A DNA stretch of 64,000 nt from CAYOEJ01 sp964403015 (GTDB lineage Bacteria; Actinomycetota; Actinomycetes; Actinomycetales; Actinomycetaceae), in assembly GCA_964403015.1 (NCBI GenBank), contig CAYOEJ010000003.1, forward strand, positions 1 through 64,000, in the 5' to 3' direction. The notes below the pieces were generated by a model. That model was not told where the DNA came from, did no database searches, and saw nothing but the letters and a program-made list of their open reading frames with translations. The position numbers were made by a program, and so were the translations under genes. Positions 43,075 through 51,944 of this stretch are shown in pieces (position 1 is the first letter of the stretch; each line of letters begins with the position of its first letter).

Positions 43075-44454
43075 TTAGAAAATAAAGAACATGAGCGCTG
43101 CGAGAACAAAGACCATCACGGACTCGAGAGCCTGCTGAATAGTCCATGTTCGCAATGTTGTGGAGACGTCCATGCCGAAGAGGCGGCCGACCAGCCAGAA
43201 GCCGGAGTCGTTCACATGGGATGCGAACACGGAACCCGCTGCACAGGCAAGGGTGATGGCCACGATCTGGAGATCGGAGTAGCCGCCGGCGAGCACGGCC
43301 GGAGCCATGAGACCAGCCGCGGTGGTCAGGGCAACCGTTGCCGAACCCTGTGCGATGCGGAGGATGACGGCCACGAGGTAGACCGCAAAGATGACGGGGA
43401 TACCGAGGTCGGACATGAGGTCGGCGACGGCGTCACCAATTCCGGAGGAGCGCAGAACGCCGCCGTACATACCACCAGCGCCGGTAATGAAGACGACCGA
43501 AGCAATGGGGCCAATCGAAGAATCCAGCAGTTTCTCAAGAGCGGTACCGGATGTGCCGCGGCTTGTGCCGAGGACGGGGATGGCGACAAGCACGGCAATA
43601 AGAAGGGCGATGCCGGACTTGCCGAGCATTGTGAAGGTCTGTGCCCAGGCTTCGTCACCTTGAATCATTCCGGCCTTCGTTGCGAAATCGACGCCGGTGT
43701 TAAGGAAGATGAGGAGCATTGGGAGCAGAAGCATCGCGATGACCGTGCCAACCTTGGGCGGGTTCTTCACCTCGTCGACTTCGGTGTCAAAAATGGCGCC
43801 GGCGATGGTGGTGAAGTTGTACTTCTTTGAGACGTACTTACCCCACAAGTAACCGGTCACGTAGAAGGTGGGAAGCGCAATGATAATGCCGAAGATGATC
43901 AGCAGGCCGAGGTTCGTTCCGAAGAATGTGGATGCGGCGACCGGACCCGGGTGCGGAGGCACGAATACGTGCATGACCGAGAAGGCGACGGCGGTGGGGA
44001 AAGCGTAAAGCAGAATTGGGCCACCGAGTCGTGCGGCAACGGCAAAGATGATCGGCAGCATGACCACAAGGCCGGCGTCGAAGAACATCGGGAAGCCGAG
44101 GAACAGTGCCGCCACACCGAGTGCGAGTGGGGCACGTTTCTCTCCGAATTTGTTGATCATCGAGTCGGCGAGAACCTGCGCGCCGCCAGAATGTTCGATG
44201 AGCTTGCCGAGCATGGCACCAAGGCCAACGAGAATGCCCACATCACCGAGCGTCGATCGGAAACCGCCCATGACGACGTCGTAAAGGGATCCCATTGGGA
44301 TTCCCGCAACGATCGCTGTGAGTACCGAGACGAGTACAAGCGTCACAAACGCGTGTAGCTTGAACTTGATGATGAGAAGTAGGATGAGCGCGATACCGGC
44401 TGCGGCGATGCCAAGCAGCGGGCCGGCTGTCAGAGTCTGTTCCCAGTTTTCCAT
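43075..44454 (-). CDS. Gluconate:H+ symporter, GntP family
   Basis: 459 residues with about 12-14 membrane segments. Blocks such as LGKLIEHSGGAQVLADSMI, LFLGFPMFFDAGLVVMLPI and FVPPHPGPVAASTFFG are diagnostic of GntP/IdnT transporters, which take up gluconate, idonate or related acids with protons. It is upstream of the idonate-type dehydrogenase and divergent from the mannitol-dehydrogenase-family gene, forming a sugar-acid module. The substrate within the family cannot be fixed from sequence. Confidence 0.92.
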   Translation of the reverse strand: MENWEQTLTAGPLLGIAAAGIALILLLIIKFKLHAFVTLVLVSVLTAIVAGIPMGSLYDVVMGGFRSTLGDVGILVGLGAMLGKLIEHSGGAQVLADSMINKFGEKRAPLALGVAALFLGFPMFFDAGLVVMLPIIFAVAARLGGPILLYAFPTAVAFSVMHVFVPPHPGPVAASTFFGTNLGLLIIFGIIIALPTFYVTGYLWGKYVSKKYNFTTIAGAIFDTEVDEVKNPPKVGTVIAMLLLPMLLIFLNTGVDFATKAGMIQGDEAWAQTFTMLGKSGIALLIAVLVAIPVLGTSRGTSGTALEKLLDSSIGPIASVVFITGAGGMYGGVLRSSGIGDAVADLMSDLGIPVIFAVYLVAVILRIAQGSATVALTTAAGLMAPAVLAGGYSDLQIVAITLACAAGSVFASHVNDSGFWLVGRLFGMDVSTTLRTWTIQQALESVMVFVLAALMFFIF

Positions 44455-44541
44455 GACAATCCAATCAAGAGTGCTTCCACCGTTTGTGAGGCGGTGGGAT
44501 TGCGGTTACAGCAACGATGGGTGTTTCGCTGGTAGCTGTTG

Positions 44542-44584
44542 TGTGACAGTATATAACATAGATCACATTCGGCAAGGGAAGGTG
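44542..44584. promoter_or_regulatory. Shared control region of gntP-like and uxuB-like genes
   Basis: Inverted repeat TGTGA (44542-44546) ... TCACA (44563-44567) encloses the A/T-rich CAGTATATAACATAGA. On the minus strand TTGCCG (near 44575) and TATACT (44555-44550 region) give a reasonable -35/-10 for the permease, so a regulator bound here would control both divergent genes. Confidence 0.45.
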
Positions 44585-44627
44585 CAACGCTGCGCCAACG
44601 AATGCCGCGTCTGTAGAAAGGATGATC

Positions 44628-46103
44628 ATGACTCGCCTCACCCGTAAAACTTTCCCCCGTGAACTTCAGATCGGCGCCTCTGCTCCAGCCGAAACCGGGA
44701 TTGTTCATATTGGGCTCGCGCAGTTCCATCGCGCCCATGCTGCGGTAGCGACCGCCCAGGCATTAGCCGCAGAGCCGGGGCCGTGGGGCATTGTTGGCGT
44801 TGCCTCGCACTCGCCCCGCGTTGCCGGTGCGCTCGAGGAACAGGATTATCTCTACTCGATTTTGCAGTTGACGCCGGATGGCGAATCCGTGGGCGTGATG
44901 GATGTTCATCGAAAGACGCTCGTTGCCGCTCAGGATCCCGAGGCCGTTTTGGCAGAGATTGCTCGGCCACAGCACAGGATCGTCACCCTGACCGTTTCGG
45001 AGAACGGATACCGCAAGGATGCTCGGACGGGCAACTTGAACTTTGACGATCCTGCGGTGGCGGCCGATCTTGCGGAAGGCTCTTTGCCGACGACGACGAT
45101 CGGCTTGCTTGCCCGCGGCCTCCAGAAGCGCTTTGCGGATTCCGGGGCGCCGCTTTCTATCTTGTCGTGCGACAACATTAGCTCCGCAGGTACCACGACG
45201 AAGATGCTAGTGGCGCAGTTTCTCGAGCGCGCCGGCGCTGAGCCGGACATGCTGGCGTGGATGGGGGAGAAGGTGACATTCCCGAATGCGATGGTGGACC
45301 GCATCGTGCCGGGTACCACCGAGGGGACTCGGAAGAAAGTTCAAGAGATTGGTGGTTTCTGGGACGAGGTTCCGGTTCCTGCCGAGGCCTTTACGATGTG
45401 GGTTATCGAGGATAACTTCGCTGCGGGCCGGCCCGCCTGGGAGCATGCGAAGGGTGTGATTTTCTCAGATGAGGTCGAGCGTTACGAAGAGGTGAAGTTG
45501 CGTCTGCTGAACGGCTCGCATTCGCTCATCTCCTACTTGGGCGGCTTGGACGAGCAACCAACAATTCCAGCCGCTCGCACCCAGCCGTTTATCGAAGAAT
45601 GTGTTCGACGCGCCCTTTATGAGGAGTTCTTGCCGTCGATCGAGCTCCCCACAGGCTTTGATCCCGATGCATATATCGATCAGCTCTTTGATCGCTGGAT
45701 GAACTTCTCTCTCGGTGACAAGACCGCTCGCGTAGGTTCCGATGGATCCGCGAAGCTGTTGCAGCGGGTGCCCGTTCCTGCTCTCCGACTCCTGCGCGAA
45801 GGGGAAATGCCGCAACAGATGGCACTCACGGTTGCCGCGTGGATCGCGTGCGTGTGTCCGCCGCCGGGATTCGATCCCGGACCCGTCGCTGCGGACATGG
45901 TTGAGCCGAAGAAGAAGGAGTTGGCAGAGGCCGTGGAGGGTGCCTCCACTGTTCGTCATCACGCACTAGCGATTATGGAGGGCGGATTCTTCCCAGATGA
46001 GCTTGTGGAGCATGAAGCCTTTAACGAGCGGGTGGCCGACTTCTTGGAAATCATCGTGAATGACGGCGTGCGGGCCGCTGCCGAGGAGGCTTTGGGTAAG
46101 TAG
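44628..46103 (+). CDS. Mannitol dehydrogenase-family oxidoreductase (UxuB-like)
   Basis: 491 residues from ATG 44628 (AAAGG 6-7 bases ahead; ATG 44622 is the alternative). N-terminal NAD domain IVHIGLAQFHRAHAA, the SCDNISSAG motif, FPNAMVDRIVPGTT, and the C-terminal catalytic block KLRLLNGSHSLISYLG are all intact. The family reduces fructuronate, tagaturonate or oxidises mannitol/arabinitol with NAD. Location beside a GntP permease and idonate dehydrogenase suggests a hexonate or hexuronate substrate. It is a complete paralogue of the truncated gene at 41207. Confidence 0.88.
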   Translation: MTRLTRKTFPRELQIGASAPAETGIVHIGLAQFHRAHAAVATAQALAAEPGPWGIVGVASHSPRVAGALEEQDYLYSILQLTPDGESVGVMDVHRKTLVAAQDPEAVLAEIARPQHRIVTLTVSENGYRKDARTGNLNFDDPAVAADLAEGSLPTTTIGLLARGLQKRFADSGAPLSILSCDNISSAGTTTKMLVAQFLERAGAEPDMLAWMGEKVTFPNAMVDRIVPGTTEGTRKKVQEIGGFWDEVPVPAEAFTMWVIEDNFAAGRPAWEHAKGVIFSDEVERYEEVKLRLLNGSHSLISYLGGLDEQPTIPAARTQPFIEECVRRALYEEFLPSIELPTGFDPDAYIDQLFDRWMNFSLGDKTARVGSDGSAKLLQRVPVPALRLLREGEMPQQMALTVAAWIACVCPPPGFDPGPVAADMVEPKKKELAEAVEGASTVRHHALAIMEGGFFPDELVEHEAFNERVADFLEIIVNDGVRAAAEEALGK

Positions 46104-46108
46104 GTGAA

Positions 46109-46145
46109 GTTCACGGTCAATCCATGAACTAACACTCAAGATGTC
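46109..46145. repeat. Palindromic dispersed repeat, copy B
   Basis: GTTCACGG-TCAATCCATGAAC followed by TAACACTCAAGATGT resembles copy A at 28916-28973: CAATCCRTGAAYYAACACTC and AAKATGT agree at 23 of 27 positions. The inner loop has been lost. It occupies the spacer right before the helicase gene. Confidence 0.6.
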
Positions 46146-46159
46146 GCTACCCTGGTCCT

Positions 46160-49100
46160 ATGTCCGAAATGCAGAGTAGCGAGCATGTTGATTGGCCTTC
46201 GGGCCTATATGAAAGAGTGGTTGACCGTGAACTACGCGCAGCTCTGCATTCATTCGAAGATCGTGCGGTTATTCAAGCAGTCGATTCGGCCGATCTCCCT
46301 TATGTTCTAGCCGAGCACGTTCACACCCGGGTGCTCGACGCTCTGTTACAACTCCACGGCGACAATCGTCTGCTCTTGACGGATCAGGTACTTGAGCTCC
46401 TTGACGATTCAATTCGAGCCGATCTGTGTTCGCAAGAGCGATCCGCTGAGATTCCCCGTATTGCGCACCTTGATCTCACCGGGAAACCCGGTAAGAGGAG
46501 CGCCAGACAACTAACGGAGATTTCGTCGTCGTCGAATATGACGCCGACTCCACGTCCAAACACACCGCTTCTTGAGCCAATACTGCTGACGAACGCAGGT
46601 CATGAACCGGCAATTCAGTCGGAGCTGGCAAGCGAATTCTTGTCTGCAGATCGGGTGGACGTCATCATTGCCTTCGTAAAGTGGACTGGATTTCGGACTC
46701 TTGAAAGATCATTTGAGAATCTGCGGGCGCGTGGGGTTCCGGTGCGTTTGATTACGACGACGTACGTCGGTGCGACCGAACGCAAAGCCTTAGATCGTCT
46801 TGTTCGAGATTTTGGTGTGCAGGTGAAGATTAACTACGCAGTCCAATCGACGCGTCTGCATGCCAAAGCCTGGATGATCTCGCGAAATACTGGATACCAC
46901 ACTGCTTTCATCGGCTCATCGAATCTTTCGAAGTCTGCCATGGTAGATGGGCTTGAGTGGAATGTTCGAGTCACCAAGAACTCGACACCGGCGGTGTTTG
47001 CGAAGTTCCAATCAACGTTTGAAACCTATTGGGAATCAGCAGAGTTTGAGAGGTACGACCCCGACGCGGATGCGGAGAGACTCGATGAGGCTCTTGCTGT
47101 AGCACGCGGGGATAAGACTCTGGATGTGCAGGCGCTTGACTTCTCACCAATCGAGGTTCGCCCCTATGCCTACCAGCAGCAGATGCTCAATGACCTCGAA
47201 CTTTCTCGGCGCAGAGGGTTTCATGAGAACCTGATTGTGGCCGCAACCGGCACGGGTAAGACGGTGGTTGCAGCGCTCGACTGGAAACGACTCTCAGACC
47301 AGCTGACGTTGGAATTGGGTCGAAGCCCGCGCACCCTGTTTGTGGCGCATCGTCAAGAAATCTTAAATCAGGCGCGAAAGACATTCATCGAGGTTGCAAA
47401 GAAGGCAGACCTTGGCGTCGCTACGAAACCGACGTTTAATGTTCGGGACGCAATTGCCGCGCTGCCGATGCACAACAATGTCTTTTTTGCGTCGATTCAG
47501 GCTCTTCATCACAAGGCGCTCCAAGGTATCGATAGGGACTTCTTCGACATCGTCATCGTGGACGAATTCCATCACGGACAGGCTCCCACCTATCGCAGAT
47601 TGATGTCGCACGTCGCGCCGCGCGAGTTACTAGCAATGACGGCTACCCCCGAGCGTAGTGATGGAGTGAGTGTTGCTCAGGAGTTCTTCGACGGCCGGAT
47701 AGCAAGCGAAATGCGACTTTGGGAAGCCCTTGAAGAAGACATCCTCGTGCCATTCCATTACTTTCTCAACGCTGACGGTACAGATCTCTCTTCAGTGCCC
47801 ATTCAGGCGGGGGATTATCGGTTGTCTGCGTTGAGTGATGTGTTCACCGGTGACCAAGCACGTGTGCGACTCATTGTTCGTGCGATTGCGGACAAGATTG
47901 CCTATCCGCAAAGCATGAGGGCGTTGTGTTTCTGCGTGGATATTGCGCACGCAGAGTTTATGGCGAGCGAACTTGGGCGTTATGGCTTCAAGGTTAAAGC
48001 GGTAACGTCACGAACGAATGTCGCTGAACGCCATCGCGCACTTCTCGATCTCGGCGAAGGAAAGCTGCAGATCATTTGCGCTGTCGACATCTTTAACGAG
48101 GGCGTCGATATCCCGCAGGTCGATACTTTGCTCATGCTGCGCCCGACCCAGTCGGCAACTGTATTCCTACAACAGTTGGGACGTGGTCTTCGAAGAGCGC
48201 CAAACAAGGCAATCCTGACAGTCCTCGATTTCGTAGGTAATCAGAATCGGGAGTTTCGTTTCGATCTGAAACTGCGGGCTCTGACCGGACGAAGTAGGCA
48301 ACAGCTTGTTCACGGGGTAAGCGATGGCTTCAACACGTTACCTTCCGGATCGCAGATAGTTTTCGATGAGAAGTCACAGGAGATCGTTCTGCGTTCGCTT
48401 CGAGAAAGCTTGAATGTACCGGTTTCACGACTTCCAGCAGATATCCGCGCATCAGCTAGGACCCGTCGGAAAACAGCGGGCATCTTTGAATATACGCTGA
48501 GTGAGTATCTTGAGGACTCACTGCTCGAATTACCGGATATTTATCGGAGTTCGAGGTGGCAGAGCCGCCCGTTGAGTTTTGAGCGGCTTTCTATTCTTGC
48601 GAAGACCGGAGCGGATCTTCAGGACGATAGGTACGACGACGTGCGCTCCCGTTTTCGAGCCTTGTGCCGGGTCGATGATCTCGAGCGGCTCAGCGCATAC
48701 CGTCAGATTATCGATGGTGCGGTGCCGCGATCGGAGATGTCTCCGATTCTTGGGCAGTATGCGGATATGCTCGTTTACCTGATCTGGCCAAATGGCCAGC
48801 GGCCAAAAGGTGAGCGTTTCAAATCAATGGATGAGGCGCTCGCGGTGTTGAGGGCAAATCCCGGGGTGGTGGAGGAAATCCATCAGATCATAGACGTGCG
48901 GACCTCTCAAGTTGATGGGCTCCATGATGAGCCTCAGTGGGACGTAGAGTCTCCGCTAAGGATTGGTGCGTCATATTCTCGCGAAGAGCTATTTGCTGCT
49001 CTAGGTGTGGGTCGAGGTCTTTCCGGCCAGATGCCTGGCGGCATCCGGGAAGGTGTGCGTTACTGTCCAGAGACGAACACGGACGCACTTCTAATTACGC

Positions 49101-49423
49101 TTGTTAAGTCGGAAGCAGACTATTCACCGCAGACGATGTACAAGGACTATGCGCTGACTACAAGTAGGTTCCACTGGGAGTCCCAAAACCGTCTAACTCC
49201 ATTGTCTTCAACTTCGATGAGGTATGAATCGGGAGCGAGCAACATTGCGCTATTCATCCGTGAAACCAAGACGGATCAGTTTGGAACCGGGGCCGCGTAC
49301 ATTTTTGCTGGACCCGCAAAGTATGTGAGCTCGCAGGGAAGTAAACCCGTGCAGTTCGTGTGGGATCTCGACCATGAGCTTCCTCCTGATCTTTACTTGA
49401 AGGCGCGCGCCGCGGGGGCGTGA
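46160..49423 (+). CDS. PLD-nuclease/superfamily 2 helicase with DUF3427 domain
   Basis: 1087 residues. Order: an N-terminal region of about 140 residues; a phospholipase-D-like domain with HAK (about 234-236) and GSSNLSKSAM; an SF2 helicase with Walker A ATGTGKT (about 361), the DEAH-variant DEFHH (about 467) and QQLGRGLRR (about 670); then a C-terminal DUF3427 module (about 780-1087). Such proteins are widespread and patchily distributed; DNA repair or phage defence has been proposed. Only one HxK is obvious, so the PLD site may be half-formed or dimeric. Mixed codon use (many TTG, CGA, ATT) differs from flanking genes, suggesting transfer. It stands alone. Confidence 0.85.
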   Translation: MSEMQSSEHVDWPSGLYERVVDRELRAALHSFEDRAVIQAVDSADLPYVLAEHVHTRVLDALLQLHGDNRLLLTDQVLELLDDSIRADLCSQERSAEIPRIAHLDLTGKPGKRSARQLTEISSSSNMTPTPRPNTPLLEPILLTNAGHEPAIQSELASEFLSADRVDVIIAFVKWTGFRTLERSFENLRARGVPVRLITTTYVGATERKALDRLVRDFGVQVKINYAVQSTRLHAKAWMISRNTGYHTAFIGSSNLSKSAMVDGLEWNVRVTKNSTPAVFAKFQSTFETYWESAEFERYDPDADAERLDEALAVARGDKTLDVQALDFSPIEVRPYAYQQQMLNDLELSRRRGFHENLIVAATGTGKTVVAALDWKRLSDQLTLELGRSPRTLFVAHRQEILNQARKTFIEVAKKADLGVATKPTFNVRDAIAALPMHNNVFFASIQALHHKALQGIDRDFFDIVIVDEFHHGQAPTYRRLMSHVAPRELLAMTATPERSDGVSVAQEFFDGRIASEMRLWEALEEDILVPFHYFLNADGTDLSSVPIQAGDYRLSALSDVFTGDQARVRLIVRAIADKIAYPQSMRALCFCVDIAHAEFMASELGRYGFKVKAVTSRTNVAERHRALLDLGEGKLQIICAVDIFNEGVDIPQVDTLLMLRPTQSATVFLQQLGRGLRRAPNKAILTVLDFVGNQNREFRFDLKLRALTGRSRQQLVHGVSDGFNTLPSGSQIVFDEKSQEIVLRSLRESLNVPVSRLPADIRASARTRRKTAGIFEYTLSEYLEDSLLELPDIYRSSRWQSRPLSFERLSILAKTGADLQDDRYDDVRSRFRALCRVDDLERLSAYRQIIDGAVPRSEMSPILGQYADMLVYLIWPNGQRPKGERFKSMDEALAVLRANPGVVEEIHQIIDVRTSQVDGLHDEPQWDVESPLRIGASYSREELFAALGVGRGLSGQMPGGIREGVRYCPETNTDALLITLVKSEADYSPQTMYKDYALTTSRFHWESQNRLTPLSSTSMRYESGASNIALFIRETKTDQFGTGAAYIFAGPAKYVSSQGSKPVQFVWDLDHELPPDLYLKARAAGA

Positions 49424-49469
49424 TGCGCGGGGTGTGACGTGCGGGTGGTGTGACCCGCGGGTGTGTGAC
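49412..49469. repeat. Four echoes of the helicase gene 3' end
   Basis: GCGGGGGCGTGAT at the gene end is followed by GCGCGGGGTGTGACGT, GCGGGTGGTGTGACCC and GCGGGTGTGTGAC, each keeping a TGA. Unit length is 13-16 bases. Confidence 0.75.
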
Positions 49470-49513
49470 GGTCTTTCTGGCCGTTCACCCTGTTGTTGCC
49501 GTAGGTCTTTGTG

Positions 49514-49552
49514 CAGAAAGGGCGGACTCCCAATGGGAATCCGCCCTTTCTG
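49514..49552. terminator. Bidirectional terminator between helicase and 5'-nucleotidase genes
   Basis: CAGAAAGGGCGGA (49514-49526) pairs perfectly with TCCGCCCTTTCTG (49540-49552), with a further CTCCC/GGGA inner pairing. Serves the convergent genes on both sides. Confidence 0.85.
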
Positions 49553-49628
49553 TTGTCCAGTCAGCTGGTGCTGGTCAGCGAGACCGAGCGAAGCTCGATG
49601 TCACATCAGGCCTGCCTCTGACAGGTGA

Positions 49629-51704
49629 TCAGCGACCGCGTCGGCGCAAGAAGGATAGCAATCCTCCAACAACCAGCAGAACGATGGCGATGATGATGAT
49701 CGTTCGTACTGCCGCACCGGTATTGGAGAGGTTCTCCTCGTCCGGTGAGACGGGATCGCTCGGATCCTGCGGTGCTGGCTTGACCGTGTCGTCGTCGTCA
49801 ACTGGTGTTGGCGATACTGGATCCGTTGGCTCCGTAGGTGTTGGAGGCTCGGTTGGCTCGACCGGCGTCGTCGGCTCGGTCGGTTCAACCGGCGTCGTCG
49901 GCTCGGTCGGTTCCTCAGTCTCCACGGAAGAGGTGCTGAGCGTCCAGTTCTTCACAAAGAAGTCATCGGGGTTGATGACTTCGTTCTGAATGGCCCAGTC
50001 GATCATGAGATCGCGAATGGACTTAACCTCGTCGTAGCGCACTGGGGCGTCCGCGACGTGTGGATAATTCTGTCCACCGGATTGACGGTAGTTGTTGATT
50101 GCGAGAATGAAGCGATCGTCGTCGGCAACTGGAGTTCCGTCCGGATGGCTCAGATTCTCAATGCGCTCGCCAACCGGCTTTGAGATGTTCACGTGGTAGT
50201 TCACGCCGGAAAGAACGTCGAGCGCATAATCCGGGATGTTGCGGTTGCCGTCGCTGGCGTTGGTAACGGTGGACCAATCCTCAATCTCAGCTCCAGGCTC
50301 CTGCTGCACGTAGTAGCGAGCAGACCACTCGAGGTAATTCTTCACCTGAGCACCGGTGAGTTCCACGCCGAGAAGCGTGTTGTCGAAAGTGTAAAGACCC
50401 GCCATGTTTGCAATCGTGACGTCACCTTCGGGGAAGACGGCGTTACGCGAGAACGGCGATGCCTCGGCGAGAACCGGAATACCCTCGTACTCGGTGCCGG
50501 CTAGACCGCGCTCAACTTCTTCGGTCTGAACTTTGTTCACGAAGTCAAGAATGGGGGTGTCTTCCCAAGGGGAGGTGGCGCCCGACATGGTCTCTGTTGC
50601 GGTTGCGACCTTGGTGGCTACCCATTCGTTAGTGCCATCGTGCCAAGGTTGAGCAGCATCAATCACGCCCTGATGTGGAGCGTAGTTTGGTGCATGCATT
50701 GCTTCAGCGGTGGGGCGCAACTCCTCGGTCCAAGAAACCGTGGGTTCGCCGTCGTCGCCGATAATGATCGGGACCGTGACGTTCGCGAGGAAACGCCCAT
50801 GGTAGCCGGGCTGGGACCAGAGGACGGTGCCGCCGTCGGAATTCGTGAAGTACTGCTGTACGTCGCGAGTCGAATGCGAGTGACCACCGATGATCACGTC
50901 GATGCCGGGGACGTTCTCGGCCAGCGAGGTGCCGACGTCGTGGTTAAGATCCGCAGGATCCCAGACGTAACCAGCCTCGTTGAGGCCCGTGTGGGCGAGA
51001 ACGACGACGACGTCAGCCTGCTCTTCGACGACCGGAACCCACTGTTCGGCAGCTACGACGACGTCCTGGAATTCGAGAATTCCTTCGACGAAGCCGCGGT
51101 CCCAAATGCGGACGCCAGGGGTCACGAGGCCAATGACGCCAATGTCAATGGTCTGACCGTTGACGGTTTCCTTCGAGATGATTTCGTAGGGCTTGAGGTA
51201 GGGTTCGCCAGTTGCTACATCGATAACGTTCGCACCGAGAAGCGGCATGTTGAGGTTGCCAGCGTACTGCTGGAGATCCTCGAGATCATAGTTAAACTCG
51301 TGGTTGCCGACTGTTCCGGCGTCGTACTTGAGGTAGTTAAAGACTGAGGCGACGGGATCGACCGTGCCTTCTTCGCGCTCTTGGTGGTAGTAGGTCTGGA
51401 GCGGATTGCCCTGATTGGCGTCACCGTTATCGACGAGCAGCACAGAGTTTTCACCCTTCTCTGCTCGAACCTCGGAAATGGCTGTCGCGAGACGATCCAA
51501 GCCTCGCGCATCCTCCGGATCCTCGGCTCCAAAAGGCTCACCTACGAAGTAATCCCAATCGACCATGTGACCGTGTAGGTCAGTGGTGGCAAGGATCGTG
51601 AACTCGTCTGTGGTTTCAGGTTGTGTGGTTGCAGTTGCGGTTGCGGTTGCCGGAGCCAAAATGAGTGCGGCTGCGGCCACCGCGGACGTTGCTAATTTCT
51701 TCAC
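49629..51704 (-). CDS. Cell-wall-anchored 5'-nucleotidase/2',3'-cyclic phosphodiesterase
   Basis: 691 residues from GTG 51704, which has GGAGGA 6 bases ahead; the upstream ATG at 51737 would add 11 basic residues. Sec signal peptide (KKLATSAVAAAALILAPATA), then a calcineurin-like metallophosphatase (ATTDLHGH, NGDANQGNPL, VGNHEFNYDL) and the 5'-nucleotidase C domain (YTFDNTLLGVELTGAQVKNYLEW). A Pro/Thr/Glu repeat spacer follows (PTEPTTPVEPTEP). The end is a sortase-type signal: LSNTG (a LPxTG variant with Pro to Ser), hydrophobic segment, RRRGR tail. It scavenges nucleotides outside the cell; surface nucleotidases of pathogens can also make adenosine. Confidence 0.9.
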   Translation of the reverse strand: MKKLATSAVAAAALILAPATATATATTQPETTDEFTILATTDLHGHMVDWDYFVGEPFGAEDPEDARGLDRLATAISEVRAEKGENSVLLVDNGDANQGNPLQTYYHQEREEGTVDPVASVFNYLKYDAGTVGNHEFNYDLEDLQQYAGNLNMPLLGANVIDVATGEPYLKPYEIISKETVNGQTIDIGVIGLVTPGVRIWDRGFVEGILEFQDVVVAAEQWVPVVEEQADVVVVLAHTGLNEAGYVWDPADLNHDVGTSLAENVPGIDVIIGGHSHSTRDVQQYFTNSDGGTVLWSQPGYHGRFLANVTVPIIIGDDGEPTVSWTEELRPTAEAMHAPNYAPHQGVIDAAQPWHDGTNEWVATKVATATETMSGATSPWEDTPILDFVNKVQTEEVERGLAGTEYEGIPVLAEASPFSRNAVFPEGDVTIANMAGLYTFDNTLLGVELTGAQVKNYLEWSARYYVQQEPGAEIEDWSTVTNASDGNRNIPDYALDVLSGVNYHVNISKPVGERIENLSHPDGTPVADDDRFILAINNYRQSGGQNYPHVADAPVRYDEVKSIRDLMIDWAIQNEVINPDDFFVKNWTLSTSSVETEEPTEPTTPVEPTEPTTPVEPTEPPTPTEPTDPVSPTPVDDDDTVKPAPQDPSDPVSPDEENLSNTGAAVRTIIIIAIVLLVVGGLLSFLRRRGR

Positions 51705-51869
51705 GTGATTCCTCCTTCGCCCCCAACTATGTCTCAAATCGTGACCTTAAGAAAGGTTTTAGCGGAAGTTTCGTGAATGGGTGAGGTGAGGGGTGAGGGG
51801 TGTGGAAAGATGGGGCGTTTTAGAAGTTGTGGAAAGATGACGTTTGGTAGTTTTCGTTCAATTTAGGTG

Positions 51870-51898
51870 TTGACAGATTCGAACAGGCGTTCTAAACT
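51870..51898 (+). promoter_or_regulatory. Promoter with LexA (SOS) box for the DUF222-HNH gene
   Basis: TTGACA (51870-51875) and TAAACT (51893-51898) are 17 bases apart. Between them CGAACAGGCGTTCT (51880-51893) fits the Gram-positive/actinobacterial SOS box CGAACRNRYGTTYC at 13 of 14 positions. LexA bound there would block the polymerase, so the gene should be induced by DNA damage. Confidence 0.78.
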
Positions 51899-51944
51899 GG
51901 AGGTAGTTGAGTGGACATGCGAGTAGTGGAGCAATAGTCCGTAG

